A DNA stretch of 64,000 nucleotides, from the NCBI GenBank assembly GCA_029261855.1, contig JAJDAN010000038.1:154051-218050 (forward strand). Direction: 5' to 3'. Below are positions 32,520 through 41,099 of this stretch, in pieces; the first letter of the stretch is position 1; each line of letters begins with the position of its first letter. The position numbers and the translations under genes were made by a program. The DNA is from Deltaproteobacteria bacterium. GTDB lineage: Bacteria > Myxococcota_A > UBA9160 > UBA4427. The notes beneath the pieces are model-generated. The model worked only from the letters and a program-made list of their open reading frames with translations, was not told where the DNA came from and ran no database searches.

Positions 32520-35500
32520 GGATCCGCGGCTGGCACGTCGACGGCTTCGGGATCCATCGCGACTGGTCGGTCGACGAGCTGTCGCAAGGGCTCAACGTCT
32601 TCTATGGCCCGAACGAAGCGGGCAAGTCGACCTTGCTCGCTTTCCTGCGCGGCGTGCTCTTCGGCTATCCCGACGGACGATCGAGCGAGGCCAAGTACCT
32701 GCCGAAGGGAGGTGGCGTCCACGGCGGAAGGGTGTTGCTGCGCGGCGCGTCCGGGGACGTCGTCGTCGAGCGCTTTGCGGGTCGCGGGCAGAAGGTGTCC
32801 GTCACCCTCGAAGACGGTCGCGCCGGTGACGTGGCGGCGCTGGCCGAACGTCTCGGCCACGCGGACGCGCGGCTGTTCCGCACGGTCTTCGCGTTCGGGC
32901 TGCCCGAGCTGCAGAAGCTCGGCTCCCTGGGCGAAGCCGGCATCCAGGACCACATCCTCGCGGCGGGCGTCACCGGCGGCGGGCGATCCGCCCGGGAGGC
33001 CGTGCAGGAGCTGCGCGAATCGGCGCGCGACCTGTTCGACGGACCGAAGGGCCGCAAGAAGAACGATCGCGCGCGCGTGCTGGTTCGCGAGATCGCCGAG
33101 CTGAACAGCGAGCTCTTCGTGCGCCAGGAAGCGGCAGAGCGCTACCCGGACCTGTGCGACGTCGAGCAGGCCCTGGCGGCCCGCATGCTCGGGCTCGAGG
33201 CGGAAGCCGATGCCGAGCGAGCCGTCGGCCGGCGTGCGCGCCGGCTCGTCGAGCTGTGGAGTGAGGTCTGGAGCCCGTTGGCCGAAGCCCGGGAGCAGGC
33301 GGCGAAGCTCGCCCCGTCGGTTCCGGAAGCGTTGCCGGTGGACGCTCGCGAACGACTCGAAGCTTCACTGCAGCAAGTGCAGCGGGACGAGGAGCGACTC
33401 GAGGTGCTGCGCGCCGAGCGGGCGGCGGTGGCCGAGCAGCTGTCGGAGCTGCGGCTCGACGAAGCGGCGCGGGCGGTCGCGCTCCGGGTCGACGGGTTGC
33501 AGGACCGGTTGGCGCTGCACCGCAACCAGTGTGCGCGTCTGGATGAGCTGGACGTGCAGGTCGCGGCCTGCGCGGACCGCCTGGAAGCCGCGCTGGCGCG
33601 GCTCTTTCCGGGGGCTCCCGGCGACGAGGCCGAGACGCGTCTGCTTGCGGTGCAGTCCTCCGCGCTGCGCCGCGAAGAGCTGCGGGAATGGAAGACCCGC
33701 GTCGACGAGGTGGTGGCCCATGTCCGCGACGCCGAGGCCGTGGTGCGATCCCTGGCCGAGCAGCGCGAGGAGCCACTGGCACGGGTACGCGCCCTCGACG
33801 AGGCGCTGGCCGGCGAGGCCGCCATCGACCGGGACGGCATAGCCCGGCGCGTGGAAGCCGTGCGCTCTCTTCGTTCGCTGTCGCCGAAGCTGCGCGAGCG
33901 CGAGGCCGACGTGGCACTTCGCACCGGGGCGCTGGCCGCCCACGCGAGCGGGCAGGGGTTGCTGCCGGGCGCGGGTGTCCCGATCGTGCTGGCGGTGGTG
34001 CTCACCATCGTGGCCGGGGTCGCCGGTGTGCTGGCCCAACGGACGGAGCTGGCTGCGATCGCCGGTATCCTCTGCGGCGCCCTGGCCGTCGTGTCAGTCG
34101 GCTTCGGTGTGTTCCGCACGCGCCGGCTTCGCCGCGCGTCCGAGGCCGATCGGGAGGCGCTCGAGCAAGCGGCACTCGCCGCCGGCAGCCGCGTCGAAGA
34201 CGTGCGCACCGAGGCGGCGCCTCAGCTCGCGGTGCTCGGGCTGGATCTCTGGGACGAGGAAGGCTTGTCCCGGGTCGAGAGTCGCCTCGAGGACGAGCGC
34301 GCCCAGGCCGAAGCGATCGGCCGCAAGCGCGACGAGCTTCGCGAAGCGCGCAGCCAGCTCTCGCGTCTCGAGGGACAGCAGACCGCAGAGCTCGATCGCG
34401 TCCGGCGCGCGCAGCAGCGAAGGGACGCAATCGATGCCGACTTCGCCGGCTGGAAGGCGCAGGTCGCGCTGCCCGCCGCCCTCGGCGTCGAGGCCGCGGC
34501 GGAGTTCCTGGAAGAGGCGCGGCGTGGTCGCGACGCACTCGACGAACGAGACCGCCTGACCGCCGAGCGCCAGCGCGTGACGGCCGAGATCGCGACCTGG
34601 CGGGCAGACGTCGACCTGGTGCTGGCGGAGGCCCGCGTGTCTGCTTCCGTGTCGGAGATGCCAACTGGTGAAGGCGGCGACGCCGAAGCCGGGCGGGTCG
34701 CGGCTCTCGCCGCGTTGGCCGCGCGTTGTCGCGCGGATCGCGCCGCCCGGGAGGGGCGTGAGCCTCTGGAGCGCCGGGCCACGGACCTGCGAGATCGCTT
34801 CGCGATGGTGGAGGGCGAGCTGCTGGTGTCCCGGGGCGCCCTCGACGCGCTGCTGCGCGAAGCGGGGTCCGCGGATGTCGCGGAGCTGCAGCGAGCGATC
34901 GGCGTCGCAGACGAGGCGAAGGCTCTCGAGCGTCGGGCCGCAAGCGGCGAGGACGAGCTACGGCGTCGCCTCGCCGCCGTCGGCGAGGCCGAAGCCGATG
35001 CCCTGCGCGAAGAACTCCCGGCCGGCGCGGTCGACGCCTGGCACGAACGCGCGGCCGAGGCCGAGGCGCGGGTGGCGCGAATCCGGGCCGAGCGCGACGG
35101 GGTGCTGCGCGAGCACCAGGATCGCGCGCGCGATCGCGAACGCCTGGAAGAATCGACGGACGTCATGGATCTCGAGCTGCGCAAGAGCGCGCTCGAGGAA
35201 GAACTGAGGGGCGTACTCGAAGAATGGCGCCGGCTGCGACTCGCGGCGGAGCTTCTCGAAGAAGCGCTGCGACGCTTCGAAGAAGCCCACCAGCCGGGAG
35301 TCCTGCGCGACGCTTCGACGCTCTTCGCGCAGGTGACGGGCGGGCGCTATCCGCGCATCGTGCAGAGCGATAGCGACGGCTTTGCGGTGGTGGCTGCGGA
35401 CGGCACCCACCGGGGCCCGGGCGAGCTGAGTCAAGGGACCACCGAGCAGCTGTACCTGTGCATCCGTCTCGGGTTGGTGGCCGAGCTGGCGCGCAACGAC

Positions 35501-35695
35501 CGGGCCCTCCCGGTCGTGATGGACGACGTGCTCGTCAACTTCGACGACGACCGCGCTCGGGCCATGGCCGGGGTGCTCGCGGTCTTCGCGAGCGAGCATC
35601 AGCTTCTCTTCTTCACGTGCAGCTCGCGCACCCGCGATCTGCTGGCGGCGGCCGCGCCCGATGCGGCCGTGCGCGCGATCGGGTCGACGGTCTAG
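32516..35695 (+). CDS. YhaN/SbcC-like AAA ATPase with coiled coils
   Basis: A 1059-residue SMC/Rad50-type ATPase. Walker A is FYGPNEAGKST (31-39). The C-terminal lobe has the ABC signature GELSQGTTEQLYL, with SQG for the usual SGG, and Walker B LPVVMDDVLVNFDDDRA. Long Ala/Glu/Arg coiled coils span the middle. Two hydrophobic helices near residues 485-530 (VPIVLAVVLTIVAGVAGVL and GILCGALAVVSVGFGVF) are a feature of the YhaN subgroup. It starts at GTG 32516 overlapping the nuclease stop. A decayed copy of its 3' end lies at 38164-38312. Confidence 0.95.
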   Translation: MRIRGWHVDGFGIHRDWSVDELSQGLNVFYGPNEAGKSTLLAFLRGVLFGYPDGRSSEAKYLPKGGGVHGGRVLLRGASGDVVVERFAGRGQKVSVTLEDGRAGDVAALAERLGHADARLFRTVFAFGLPELQKLGSLGEAGIQDHILAAGVTGGGRSAREAVQELRESARDLFDGPKGRKKNDRARVLVREIAELNSELFVRQEAAERYPDLCDVEQALAARMLGLEAEADAERAVGRRARRLVELWSEVWSPLAEAREQAAKLAPSVPEALPVDARERLEASLQQVQRDEERLEVLRAERAAVAEQLSELRLDEAARAVALRVDGLQDRLALHRNQCARLDELDVQVAACADRLEAALARLFPGAPGDEAETRLLAVQSSALRREELREWKTRVDEVVAHVRDAEAVVRSLAEQREEPLARVRALDEALAGEAAIDRDGIARRVEAVRSLRSLSPKLREREADVALRTGALAAHASGQGLLPGAGVPIVLAVVLTIVAGVAGVLAQRTELAAIAGILCGALAVVSVGFGVFRTRRLRRASEADREALEQAALAAGSRVEDVRTEAAPQLAVLGLDLWDEEGLSRVESRLEDERAQAEAIGRKRDELREARSQLSRLEGQQTAELDRVRRAQQRRDAIDADFAGWKAQVALPAALGVEAAAEFLEEARRGRDALDERDRLTAERQRVTAEIATWRADVDLVLAEARVSASVSEMPTGEGGDAEAGRVAALAALAARCRADRAAREGREPLERRATDLRDRFAMVEGELLVSRGALDALLREAGSADVAELQRAIGVADEAKALERRAASGEDELRRRLAAVGEAEADALREELPAGAVDAWHERAAEAEARVARIRAERDGVLREHQDRARDRERLEESTDVMDLELRKSALEEELRGVLEEWRRLRLAAELLEEALRRFEEAHQPGVLRDASTLFAQVTGGRYPRIVQSDSDGFAVVAADGTHRGPGELSQGTTEQLYLCIRLGLVAELARNDRALPVVMDDVLVNFDDDRARAMAGVLAVFASEHQLLFFTCSSRTRDLLAAAAPDAAVRAIGSTV

Positions 35696-35763
35696 CCCGG
35701 GCCCCGTCACGCGATCGTCGAGCCGTTCTTGGCCGAGCTTCGTCCGAGTGGTGGTGTTATGTC

Positions 35764-35779
35764 AAACCCCGTGGGGTTT
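35764..35779. terminator. Possible terminator after the YhaN-like gene
   Basis: AAACCCC-GT-GGGGTTT is a perfect 7-bp inverted repeat about 70 bp after the stop. A short TTT follows the right arm. It may end the yhaO-yhaN transcript. Confidence 0.4.
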
Positions 35780-35828
35780 CGGGACTTCGAGCCAGGCACG
35801 ATTCACGAGGCACTCACACCGCACGTGT

Positions 35829-35837
35829 TGATAGAAT
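35829..35837 (+). promoter_or_regulatory. Extended -10 promoter TGATAGAAT
   Basis: TAGAAT (35832-35837) preceded by TGA matches an extended -10 and differs from TATAAT at one base. GTG 35844 begins 6 nt later, so the M48 lipoprotein mRNA is probably leaderless. Confidence 0.5.
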
Positions 35838-35843
35838 CGCCGT

Positions 35844-36863
35844 GTGGCGAACACGTGCGCCGCCCATTCATCACACGTTCCCGGGATGGCAGTCTTGGCC
35901 ACGGAACTCTCCCGTGGTTCCCGTGGCCGCATCGCCGTCGCCGCGACTCTCCTGCTGTTCGGTGTGGTGGCGAGTGGATGCGTTCAGCAGCCCGGGGTGG
36001 ATGAGACCCCCCGCCCCCTGACTCCAAGCGCGCTGGAAGCCCGACGCCTGACAGAGATGTCGCTCGATCTCTGGGAGGCCCGCACGGTTCGACTCCAGCG
36101 CATCTCTCAGCGCCTTCGTGTCGCGGGCCGTGACGTCTGTGTGGGCGCGGTTGCCCCGGTTCTCAGAGCTGCGGTCCAGGACATCAGCGCGCTACCCGAC
36201 GCGCTCGGAGACGTCGCGCGCGACCGCTACGGCACCGATGAGGGGCTCGTCGTCCTCGAGTCGTTCGAAGCGGCGCCCGAGGGAACCGACGGGCTTCGAT
36301 CTGGTGACATCATCGTTGCACTCGGGGGACGAGCCACCGACGCGATCCCCGATCTCAATCGCTCGCTGGGCTCGCCCGTTCGAATCGATCTGCGGCGCGG
36401 TGGGGAACCTCTGACGATCGAGATGGACCTCGCGCAGGGCTGTCGATTCCCAGCGCTCCTGATGCGCCAGGACTACGTCAACGCTTTTGCGGACGGAGAG
36501 GCCACTCGAGCGACCACGGCACTGATGCGCGAGTTCAAGGATGACACCCTCCTTGCCATGATCATCGGGCACGAGATGGCTCACAACCTGCTCGGTGACG
36601 TTCGGGCCCGGAAGGGTATCTCGGGACCTCGGCGCGAATCCCGCGCGGACCATGTCGGGATCTATCTGGCTGTCCTGGGTGGCTTCGAGGTCCCGGAGAG
36701 CTTCGACCTCTACATCCAGCTTCAGAGCGACCTGGACTTGATCGAGAAGCGCAACCGCAGTCATCCGGCGACCGTGACCCGAGCCGCCCGCTATCGCAAG
36801 ACAGTCCAGCAGATCCAGGAAAAGCGGGAGGCCGGGGAGCCTCTGCTGCCGGAGCCCGAATGA
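35844..36863 (+). CDS. M48-like zinc metallopeptidase lipoprotein with PDZ domain
   Basis: A 339-residue protein from GTG 35844; ATG 35886 is an alternative that keeps the signal peptide (ATLLLFGVVASGC, lipobox VASGC). A PDZ-like segment (LVVLESFEAAPEGTDGLRSGDIIVA, read with the GD turn) precedes the peptidase site IIGHEMAHNLLGD (HExxH, H243/E244/H247). The third ligand is in ESRADHVG. It is likely a periplasmic quality-control protease. GTG is preferred because of the -10 box 6 nt upstream and the absence of any Shine-Dalgarno. Overlaps the next paralogue (ATGA). Confidence 0.88.
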   Translation: MANTCAAHSSHVPGMAVLATELSRGSRGRIAVAATLLLFGVVASGCVQQPGVDETPRPLTPSALEARRLTEMSLDLWEARTVRLQRISQRLRVAGRDVCVGAVAPVLRAAVQDISALPDALGDVARDRYGTDEGLVVLESFEAAPEGTDGLRSGDIIVALGGRATDAIPDLNRSLGSPVRIDLRRGGEPLTIEMDLAQGCRFPALLMRQDYVNAFADGEATRATTALMREFKDDTLLAMIIGHEMAHNLLGDVRARKGISGPRRESRADHVGIYLAVLGGFEVPESFDLYIQLQSDLDLIEKRNRSHPATVTRAARYRKTVQQIQEKREAGEPLLPEPE

Positions 36864-37903
36864 CCCGATCCTATCTGTCGAAGGCTCAGTCCGAACGGAC
36901 GCTCGGTCTGGCCATGTTCCCGGCGATCGCGGTCGCATGGATCCTGTGGGGGTGCGCGTCACCGAGCGCGCTCGACGCGCCCGTCGTCTCTTCAGAGGAA
37001 CGAGAAGCCGCCGTCGAGGCCATGACATCGGACATTCTGAAGAGCCGCGTCGAGTACAGGAAGCGGATGCTCGACATCGAATATCGCCTGGCCAAGCTGG
37101 TTGCGTCGCGATGCGGCGAAATGCGTCGTCCGCACCCAGGCGTCCTGCTCACGACTCTCGAGGGCTTCGGTGCAAAGGACGCAGGCGGGCTCGCTCTGGA
37201 CCGGCTCGAGGACTCTCCCGAGCCCTTGACGATCGTATACGTCGTACCCGGTGGCTCGTTCGATCGCGGGGGCTTGCGCAAGGGCGACCAGATCCTCGCG
37301 ATCGACGATGTTTCAGTGAGCTCTCCGGAGGACGTCTCGAAGCTGATGCTCTCTAGTGCGGATAGGCGATCCGCTCGGGTCAAGATCCGGCGAACTGGCT
37401 TTCCTGCGTTCGAGGCGTGGGTACCGCTCGTGTCGACCTGTCCGATTCGACTGCTGTTGACAGCAGATGCGCTGATCCTATCGTGGCAGACAGAACGGCT
37501 CGTCTTGTCGATACCGATCGGCCTCGTTCGTCATGTCTCGGATGACGCGACTCTGGCCGTCGTCATCGCACACCAGTTTGCGCACACGCTCTTCGACCAG
37601 CCCACAGACGACGCCCTCACTGCCGAGATGCGCGCCGACCGGATCGGATTGAAGATGGCAGCCGCAGCGGGGTACGAGATCGGTGGCGCGGTGGACTACT
37701 GGGAGGCCGTCGCGATGGAGTACCCGAGTCTGATCGGAGAAGCACCGTCCCAGTGGCGACCGCTAGCGTGGAGCCAGGACGACGGTTGGATCCAGATCTC
37801 GAGGTCACACCCGGAGATTGCCCGCCGATTGCAAGCGATCCGCTCGATCGTGAATGGCGAAAGTCCGGAGACCCAAGCGCGTACGAAAGCCCCAGAGCTC
37901 TAG
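36860..37903 (+). CDS. M48-like paralogue with HQFAH in place of HExxH (predicted inactive)
   Basis: A 347-residue tandem paralogue of the preceding gene. It keeps the signal/lipobox-like WGCASP, the PDZ domain (VPGGSFDRGGLRKGDQILAID) and the AEMRADRIG third-ligand region. The zinc motif reads AHQFAHTLF: H238 and H242 are kept but the catalytic Glu is Gln239. The protein should bind zinc yet not hydrolyse peptides, so it may be a pseudo-enzyme, chaperone or regulator of its neighbour. Base use here is somewhat less GC-biased than in adjacent operons. Confidence 0.88.
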   Translation: MTRSYLSKAQSERTLGLAMFPAIAVAWILWGCASPSALDAPVVSSEEREAAVEAMTSDILKSRVEYRKRMLDIEYRLAKLVASRCGEMRRPHPGVLLTTLEGFGAKDAGGLALDRLEDSPEPLTIVYVVPGGSFDRGGLRKGDQILAIDDVSVSSPEDVSKLMLSSADRRSARVKIRRTGFPAFEAWVPLVSTCPIRLLLTADALILSWQTERLVLSIPIGLVRHVSDDATLAVVIAHQFAHTLFDQPTDDALTAEMRADRIGLKMAAAAGYEIGGAVDYWEAVAMEYPSLIGEAPSQWRPLAWSQDDGWIQISRSHPEIARRLQAIRSIVNGESPETQARTKAPEL

Positions 37904-38310
37904 CCCGAACTACTCATGAGCGCCCTACTGCGAACGCCGAAAGCACCGAATCTCCACGACCTTCTCCTTCCAGCCGTCCTCGACGTACTGCCAGTACGCC
38001 TCCGGCGGCTTCCAGTCCGAGGGCCGCGGATCTTCGGCACTTTCCGCGTTCTCGCGACGGGCTTCATGAATAATCCGGGCTAGACGGAGCGAGCGTCTCC
38101 TCGACCGGCCGGCTGACGGTTCACGCCAGAAGCACGCGCTGCCCGGGCCACCGGCCAGTTCACCGCGGTCCGGGACAGCTGAGTCAGGGAACCACCGAGC
38201 AGCTGTACCTGTCCATCCGCCTGGGGCGGGTGCCCGAGCTGGCGCGCAACGACCGGGCCCCGGGCCGCCGCCGCCCCCGCTGCCGCCGTGCGCGGGATCG
38301 GGTCGGCCTC
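37904..38310. other. Gene-free stretch holding decayed gene fragments
   Basis: About 400 bp without an intact gene lie between the M48 pair and the L,D-transpeptidase. The left part reads on minus as a C-terminal protein fragment. A short motif, CATGAATAATCCGGGCTAGA, follows and recurs near 41636. The right part is a damaged relic of a YhaN-like 3' end. Confidence 0.7.
37922..38080 (-). pseudogene. Possible orphan C-terminal protein fragment
   Basis: An open minus-strand reading with no plausible start codon encodes an Asp/Glu/Trp-rich tail (PSDWKPPEAYWQYVEDGWKE then KVVEIRCFRRSQ, stop). Its composition looks protein-like rather than random. It is probably the remains of a larger gene; no family is assigned. 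Confidence 0.35.
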
Positions 38311-38312
38311 TC
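38164..38312 (+). pseudogene. Relic of a YhaN-like ATPase 3' end
   Basis: The DNA matches 35412-35520 at about 80 percent, reading GQLSQGTTEQLYLSIRLG and ELARNDRA. It then jumps to sequence like the gene's last codons (AAVRGIGS versus AVRAIGSTV). Roughly 130 bp holding Walker B are missing. It is a truncated, internally deleted copy, diverged enough to be old. It ends against the L,D-transpeptidase stop. Confidence 0.75.
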
Positions 38313-38805
38313 AGGGTTCGCCCTCGACGATCTCGACCGGGCAGCCGACCTCCACGCGGTCATAGACTTCGATGACGTCGGTGTTTCGCATGCGGATGCA
38401 GCCGTGGGACCCGGGGACGCCGAGGGGCAGGGCGTCGGGGCAGCCGTGGATGTAGATGTAGCGCGCTTGGGTGTCGACGGATCCGCCCTGATTGCGGCCG
38501 GGCTCGCAGCCACCCAGCCACAGGATGCGCGTCAGGATCCAGTCCCGTTCCGGCTCGGCGTCGTAGCACGCGGCCGTACAGATCTCGCCGGTGGCTACGC
38601 GGCCCGCGAAGACCGCGCCCGCCTCGGCGTCGTCGCCGATCTTCTGCTCGATCCGGTGTCTTCCCCGCGGCGTGCACTCGCTGCCGTCCCGCTCGCCGGC
38701 TCCGTTCTTCGCGGTGGACACCGGATAGCTTCGCAGCAGGCTGCCGCCCTCGTGGAGCTCGAGGCATTGGGTCGCGAGATCGATTCGGATGCTGCGCTCC
38801 GCCAT
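38311..38805 (-). CDS. L,D-transpeptidase-like (YkuD) protein without signal peptide
   Basis: A 164-residue YkuD-domain protein. The active site reads IYIHGCPDALP (H120) and GSHGCIRMRN (C136), the canonical H...SHGCIR pattern. Family members cross-link peptidoglycan or attach lipoproteins in the periplasm. Here no signal peptide or anchor is seen before the first strand SIRIDLATQCLEL, and only 11 bp separate the ATG from the divergent dgkA start. It may start elsewhere, use another export route or act inside the cell. Confidence 0.87.
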   Translation of the reverse strand: MAERSIRIDLATQCLELHEGGSLLRSYPVSTAKNGAGERDGSECTPRGRHRIEQKIGDDAEAGAVFAGRVATGEICTAACYDAEPERDWILTRILWLGGCEPGRNQGGSVDTQARYIYIHGCPDALPLGVPGSHGCIRMRNTDVIEVYDRVEVGCPVEIVEGEP

Positions 38806-38816
38806 CTGCGAGCGGA

Positions 38817-39212
38817 GTGTACAGTTGGGCGGACGTGTCTCGCTTCAGCTGGAAGGACCGTGCGAAGAGCTTCGGCTACGCGGCCAGCGGCCTGCGGGTC
38901 ATGCTGCGGACGCAGCACAACGCCTGGATCCACGTGTCGTTCAGCGTGCTCGCCGTGGGGCTCGGCTTCGCCCTCGGCATTTCCGTCCTCGAGTGGTGCG
39001 CGATCGCAGGTGTGATCGCTCTGGTGTGGATCGCCGAAGCCCTCAATACTGCGCTCGAGGCGCTCGCCGACGCGCTGATGCCGGAGCGCCACCCGAAGAT
39101 CGCCGTGGCCAAGGACGCCGCCGCGGGCGCCGTGCTCGTGGCCGCGGTCGCGGCCGTGGTGGTGGGCGGTCTCGTCTTCGGTCCGCGGCTGCTGGCGGGA
39201 CTGTTCGGGTGA
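38817..39212 (+). CDS. dgkA: Diacylglycerol/undecaprenol kinase family protein (DgkA)
   Basis: A 131-residue small membrane kinase. Its signature EALNTALEALADALMPERHP followed by KIAVAKDAAAGAVL is the DgkA active-site helix. Three membrane helices are visible. It phosphorylates diacylglycerol or undecaprenol. GTG 38817 is taken as start; GTG 38835 is equally possible and leaves more room for a promoter. dapF overlaps the stop (GTGA). Confidence 0.92.
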   Translation: MYSWADVSRFSWKDRAKSFGYAASGLRVMLRTQHNAWIHVSFSVLAVGLGFALGISVLEWCAIAGVIALVWIAEALNTALEALADALMPERHPKIAVAKDAAAGAVLVAAVAAVVVGGLVFGPRLLAGLFG

Positions 39213-40030
39213 CGGTCGGGATCGCGTTCGAGAAGTACCACGGCCTCGGCAACGACTACCTGGTGGTCGACGACCGACCCGGCCTCGCGTTCGGCCCCGA
39301 GGTGGTCCGCAGGATCTGTGATCGCAGTCTCGGCGTGGGCAGCGACGGCGTCCTGTTGTGCAAGCGCGACGAACGCGGCAGCTCGGGCAGCTTCGGGCTG
39401 CGCATCCTGAACCCCGACGGGTCTGAGGCCGAGAAGAGCGGCAACGGCCTGCGGATCGTCGCGCGCTATCTGTTCGATCGCGGCGAGGTTGGCGACGCGC
39501 CCTTCCCGGTGCAGACGCCCGGGGGCGAGGTCGTCTGCCGGGTCCTCGACGCGGGACGCGCGGTGCGGGTCGAGATGGGGCAGGTGAGCTTCGGCGAGCT
39601 GCGCGAGACGCTCACGGTCGACGGCGAAACCCTCACCTTCAGCTCGGCGTCGATCGGCAACCCTCACTGCGTGGTGTTACGCGACACCCTGAAGGAAGAG
39701 GACATCCTGCGCTTCGGCCCCCTGCTCGAGAACGCGCCGCGTTTTCCGAATCGCACGAACGTCCAGTTCGCGCAGGTGCTCGACCGCAGTCGCCTCGCGA
39801 TCGAGATCTGGGAGCGCGGCGCCGGCCACACCCTGGCGTCGGGATCGAGCAGCTGCGCGGCGGCAGCCGTCGCCCATCGCCTGGGGCTGTGCGACGCCGC
39901 CGTCACCGTCGTGATGCGCGGCGGCGAGCTGGCCGTCGAGATCGGCCCGGACGACTCGGTCGTGCAGCAGGGGCCGGTGGTGCACGTGGCCTCGGGGGTG
40001 TTCCACGAAGAGGCCCTGGTTTCCCCCTGA
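39209..40030 (+). CDS. dapF: DapF-like racemase with both catalytic cysteines replaced by serine
   Basis: A 273-residue diaminopimelate-epimerase fold protein. It has YHGLGNDYLVVDD at the start, LGVGSDGVLL, NPDGSEAEKSGNGLRI, SIGNPHCVV and ERGAGHTLASGSSSCAAAA. In true DapF the first motif is CGNG and the second ACGTG/ACGSG. Here these are S77 and S211, and the Glu of GAGET is His. Many genomes annotate this form as DapF, but the two-base chemistry cannot run the usual way. It may be a divergent isomerase or hydrolase, or DapF with another mechanism. It overlaps dgkA by GTGA. Confidence 0.85.
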   Translation: MTVGIAFEKYHGLGNDYLVVDDRPGLAFGPEVVRRICDRSLGVGSDGVLLCKRDERGSSGSFGLRILNPDGSEAEKSGNGLRIVARYLFDRGEVGDAPFPVQTPGGEVVCRVLDAGRAVRVEMGQVSFGELRETLTVDGETLTFSSASIGNPHCVVLRDTLKEEDILRFGPLLENAPRFPNRTNVQFAQVLDRSRLAIEIWERGAGHTLASGSSSCAAAAVAHRLGLCDAAVTVVMRGGELAVEIGPDDSVVQQGPVVHVASGVFHEEALVSP

Positions 40031-40064
40031 ATGGCCCCGCGCGTGCGCGAGTCGCGCGGACGCT

Positions 40065-41099
40065 TCAGCGCGTCCAGCAATCTCGGGGCAGCGCGACGAG
40101 ATCTCGCGTCAGCCGTTCGGCGAGCAGCGCGTGGCCTGCGGCATTCGGGTGCGGGTCGACGGCGCTGACCCACAGCGATCTCGGCGTGCGTCCTTCGAAC
40201 GCGGGGAAGGGCTCGGTGACGGTCAGGCCGCGGGCCCGGGCGGCCTCCGCGACGCGCGTGTACAGCGGCAGGAAGGGGTGTTCGTCGTCGAGGGTCGAGA
40301 GCTGGGTGTGCAGCAGCAGGTGGGCGCAGACGCCGGCCTTCGCCGCGAGCGCCGCGTAGCGGTCGAGGCCACGCTCGATTCGCGCCCAGGCCGCCGGGTT
40401 CTCGAGGTAGTTGCGGCGCAGCTCTCGCGGGTAGCGCGCTTCTGCCGGCGCGCTCAGGCCTTCCAGGGTGAAGAGCTGCCACGTGACGAATTCGATCAGC
40501 TTCGAGGGTTGTCCGGCTGCCCAGGAGAGCCAGGCGCGGCTGCGCTCGTCTTCGGCGGCCAGCTCGTAGTGTCGCCCCTCGATGTCGTTCAGGGTCAGCC
40601 CGTAGACGTAGAGATCGGGGTCGTAGGCGTCGATGGCCGTCTCGAGTCGGCGCAGCACGGCTGCGATATTCGCACCGGAGAGGCCCGCGTTGATGACTTC
40701 GTACTCGGCCTCGGGCCGGGCGGCCGCAAGCTCTTGGGCGAGGCGGCTCGCGTACGCGTCCTCCTCCTCGACCCCTGCACCGAAGGTGAACGAGTCTCCG
40801 GTCATGACGATCCGCACCACGCCGGGCGCCGGCGTGGCGTCGCGTGGCGGGCCGCGAAAGCCGTGCTCGTCGGTGCGGACCAGCACGCCCTTGTGCACGC
40901 CCCGAATGTTCCGGCGGCCTGTCTCGGCGCCGGTCAGCTCGCGGAGGGGACCCTCGGCTCGTTCGAGTGCGGCGCGGGCCTCCCGCACTTCGCTCCGGTT
41001 GTGCGCGGTCGCCCAACGAACCGCCAGCTCACCCACCGCGAACACGAGCAGCAGGCTCGAGGTCACCAGGGCAAGGCGTACGCCAAAGCGACGGATCAC
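40065..41099 (-). CDS. Membrane-anchored SGNH/GDSL-like protein
   Basis: A 344-residue protein with an N-terminal helix (LALVTSSLLLVFAVGELAV). The SGNH motifs are VMTGDSFTFGAG (nucleophile), VINAGLSGANI and LTLNDIEG, with SAVDPHPNAAGH as the Asp/His block. It resembles the SGNH at 2701, including the HGFRGP lead-in. It overlaps folA (GTGA), so it is the third gene of thyA-folA-SGNH. Confidence 0.85.
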   Translation of the reverse strand: MIRRFGVRLALVTSSLLLVFAVGELAVRWATAHNRSEVREARAALERAEGPLRELTGAETGRRNIRGVHKGVLVRTDEHGFRGPPRDATPAPGVVRIVMTGDSFTFGAGVEEEDAYASRLAQELAAARPEAEYEVINAGLSGANIAAVLRRLETAIDAYDPDLYVYGLTLNDIEGRHYELAAEDERSRAWLSWAAGQPSKLIEFVTWQLFTLEGLSAPAEARYPRELRRNYLENPAAWARIERGLDRYAALAAKAGVCAHLLLHTQLSTLDDEHPFLPLYTRVAEAARARGLTVTEPFPAFEGRTPRSLWVSAVDPHPNAAGHALLAERLTRDLVALPRDCWTR

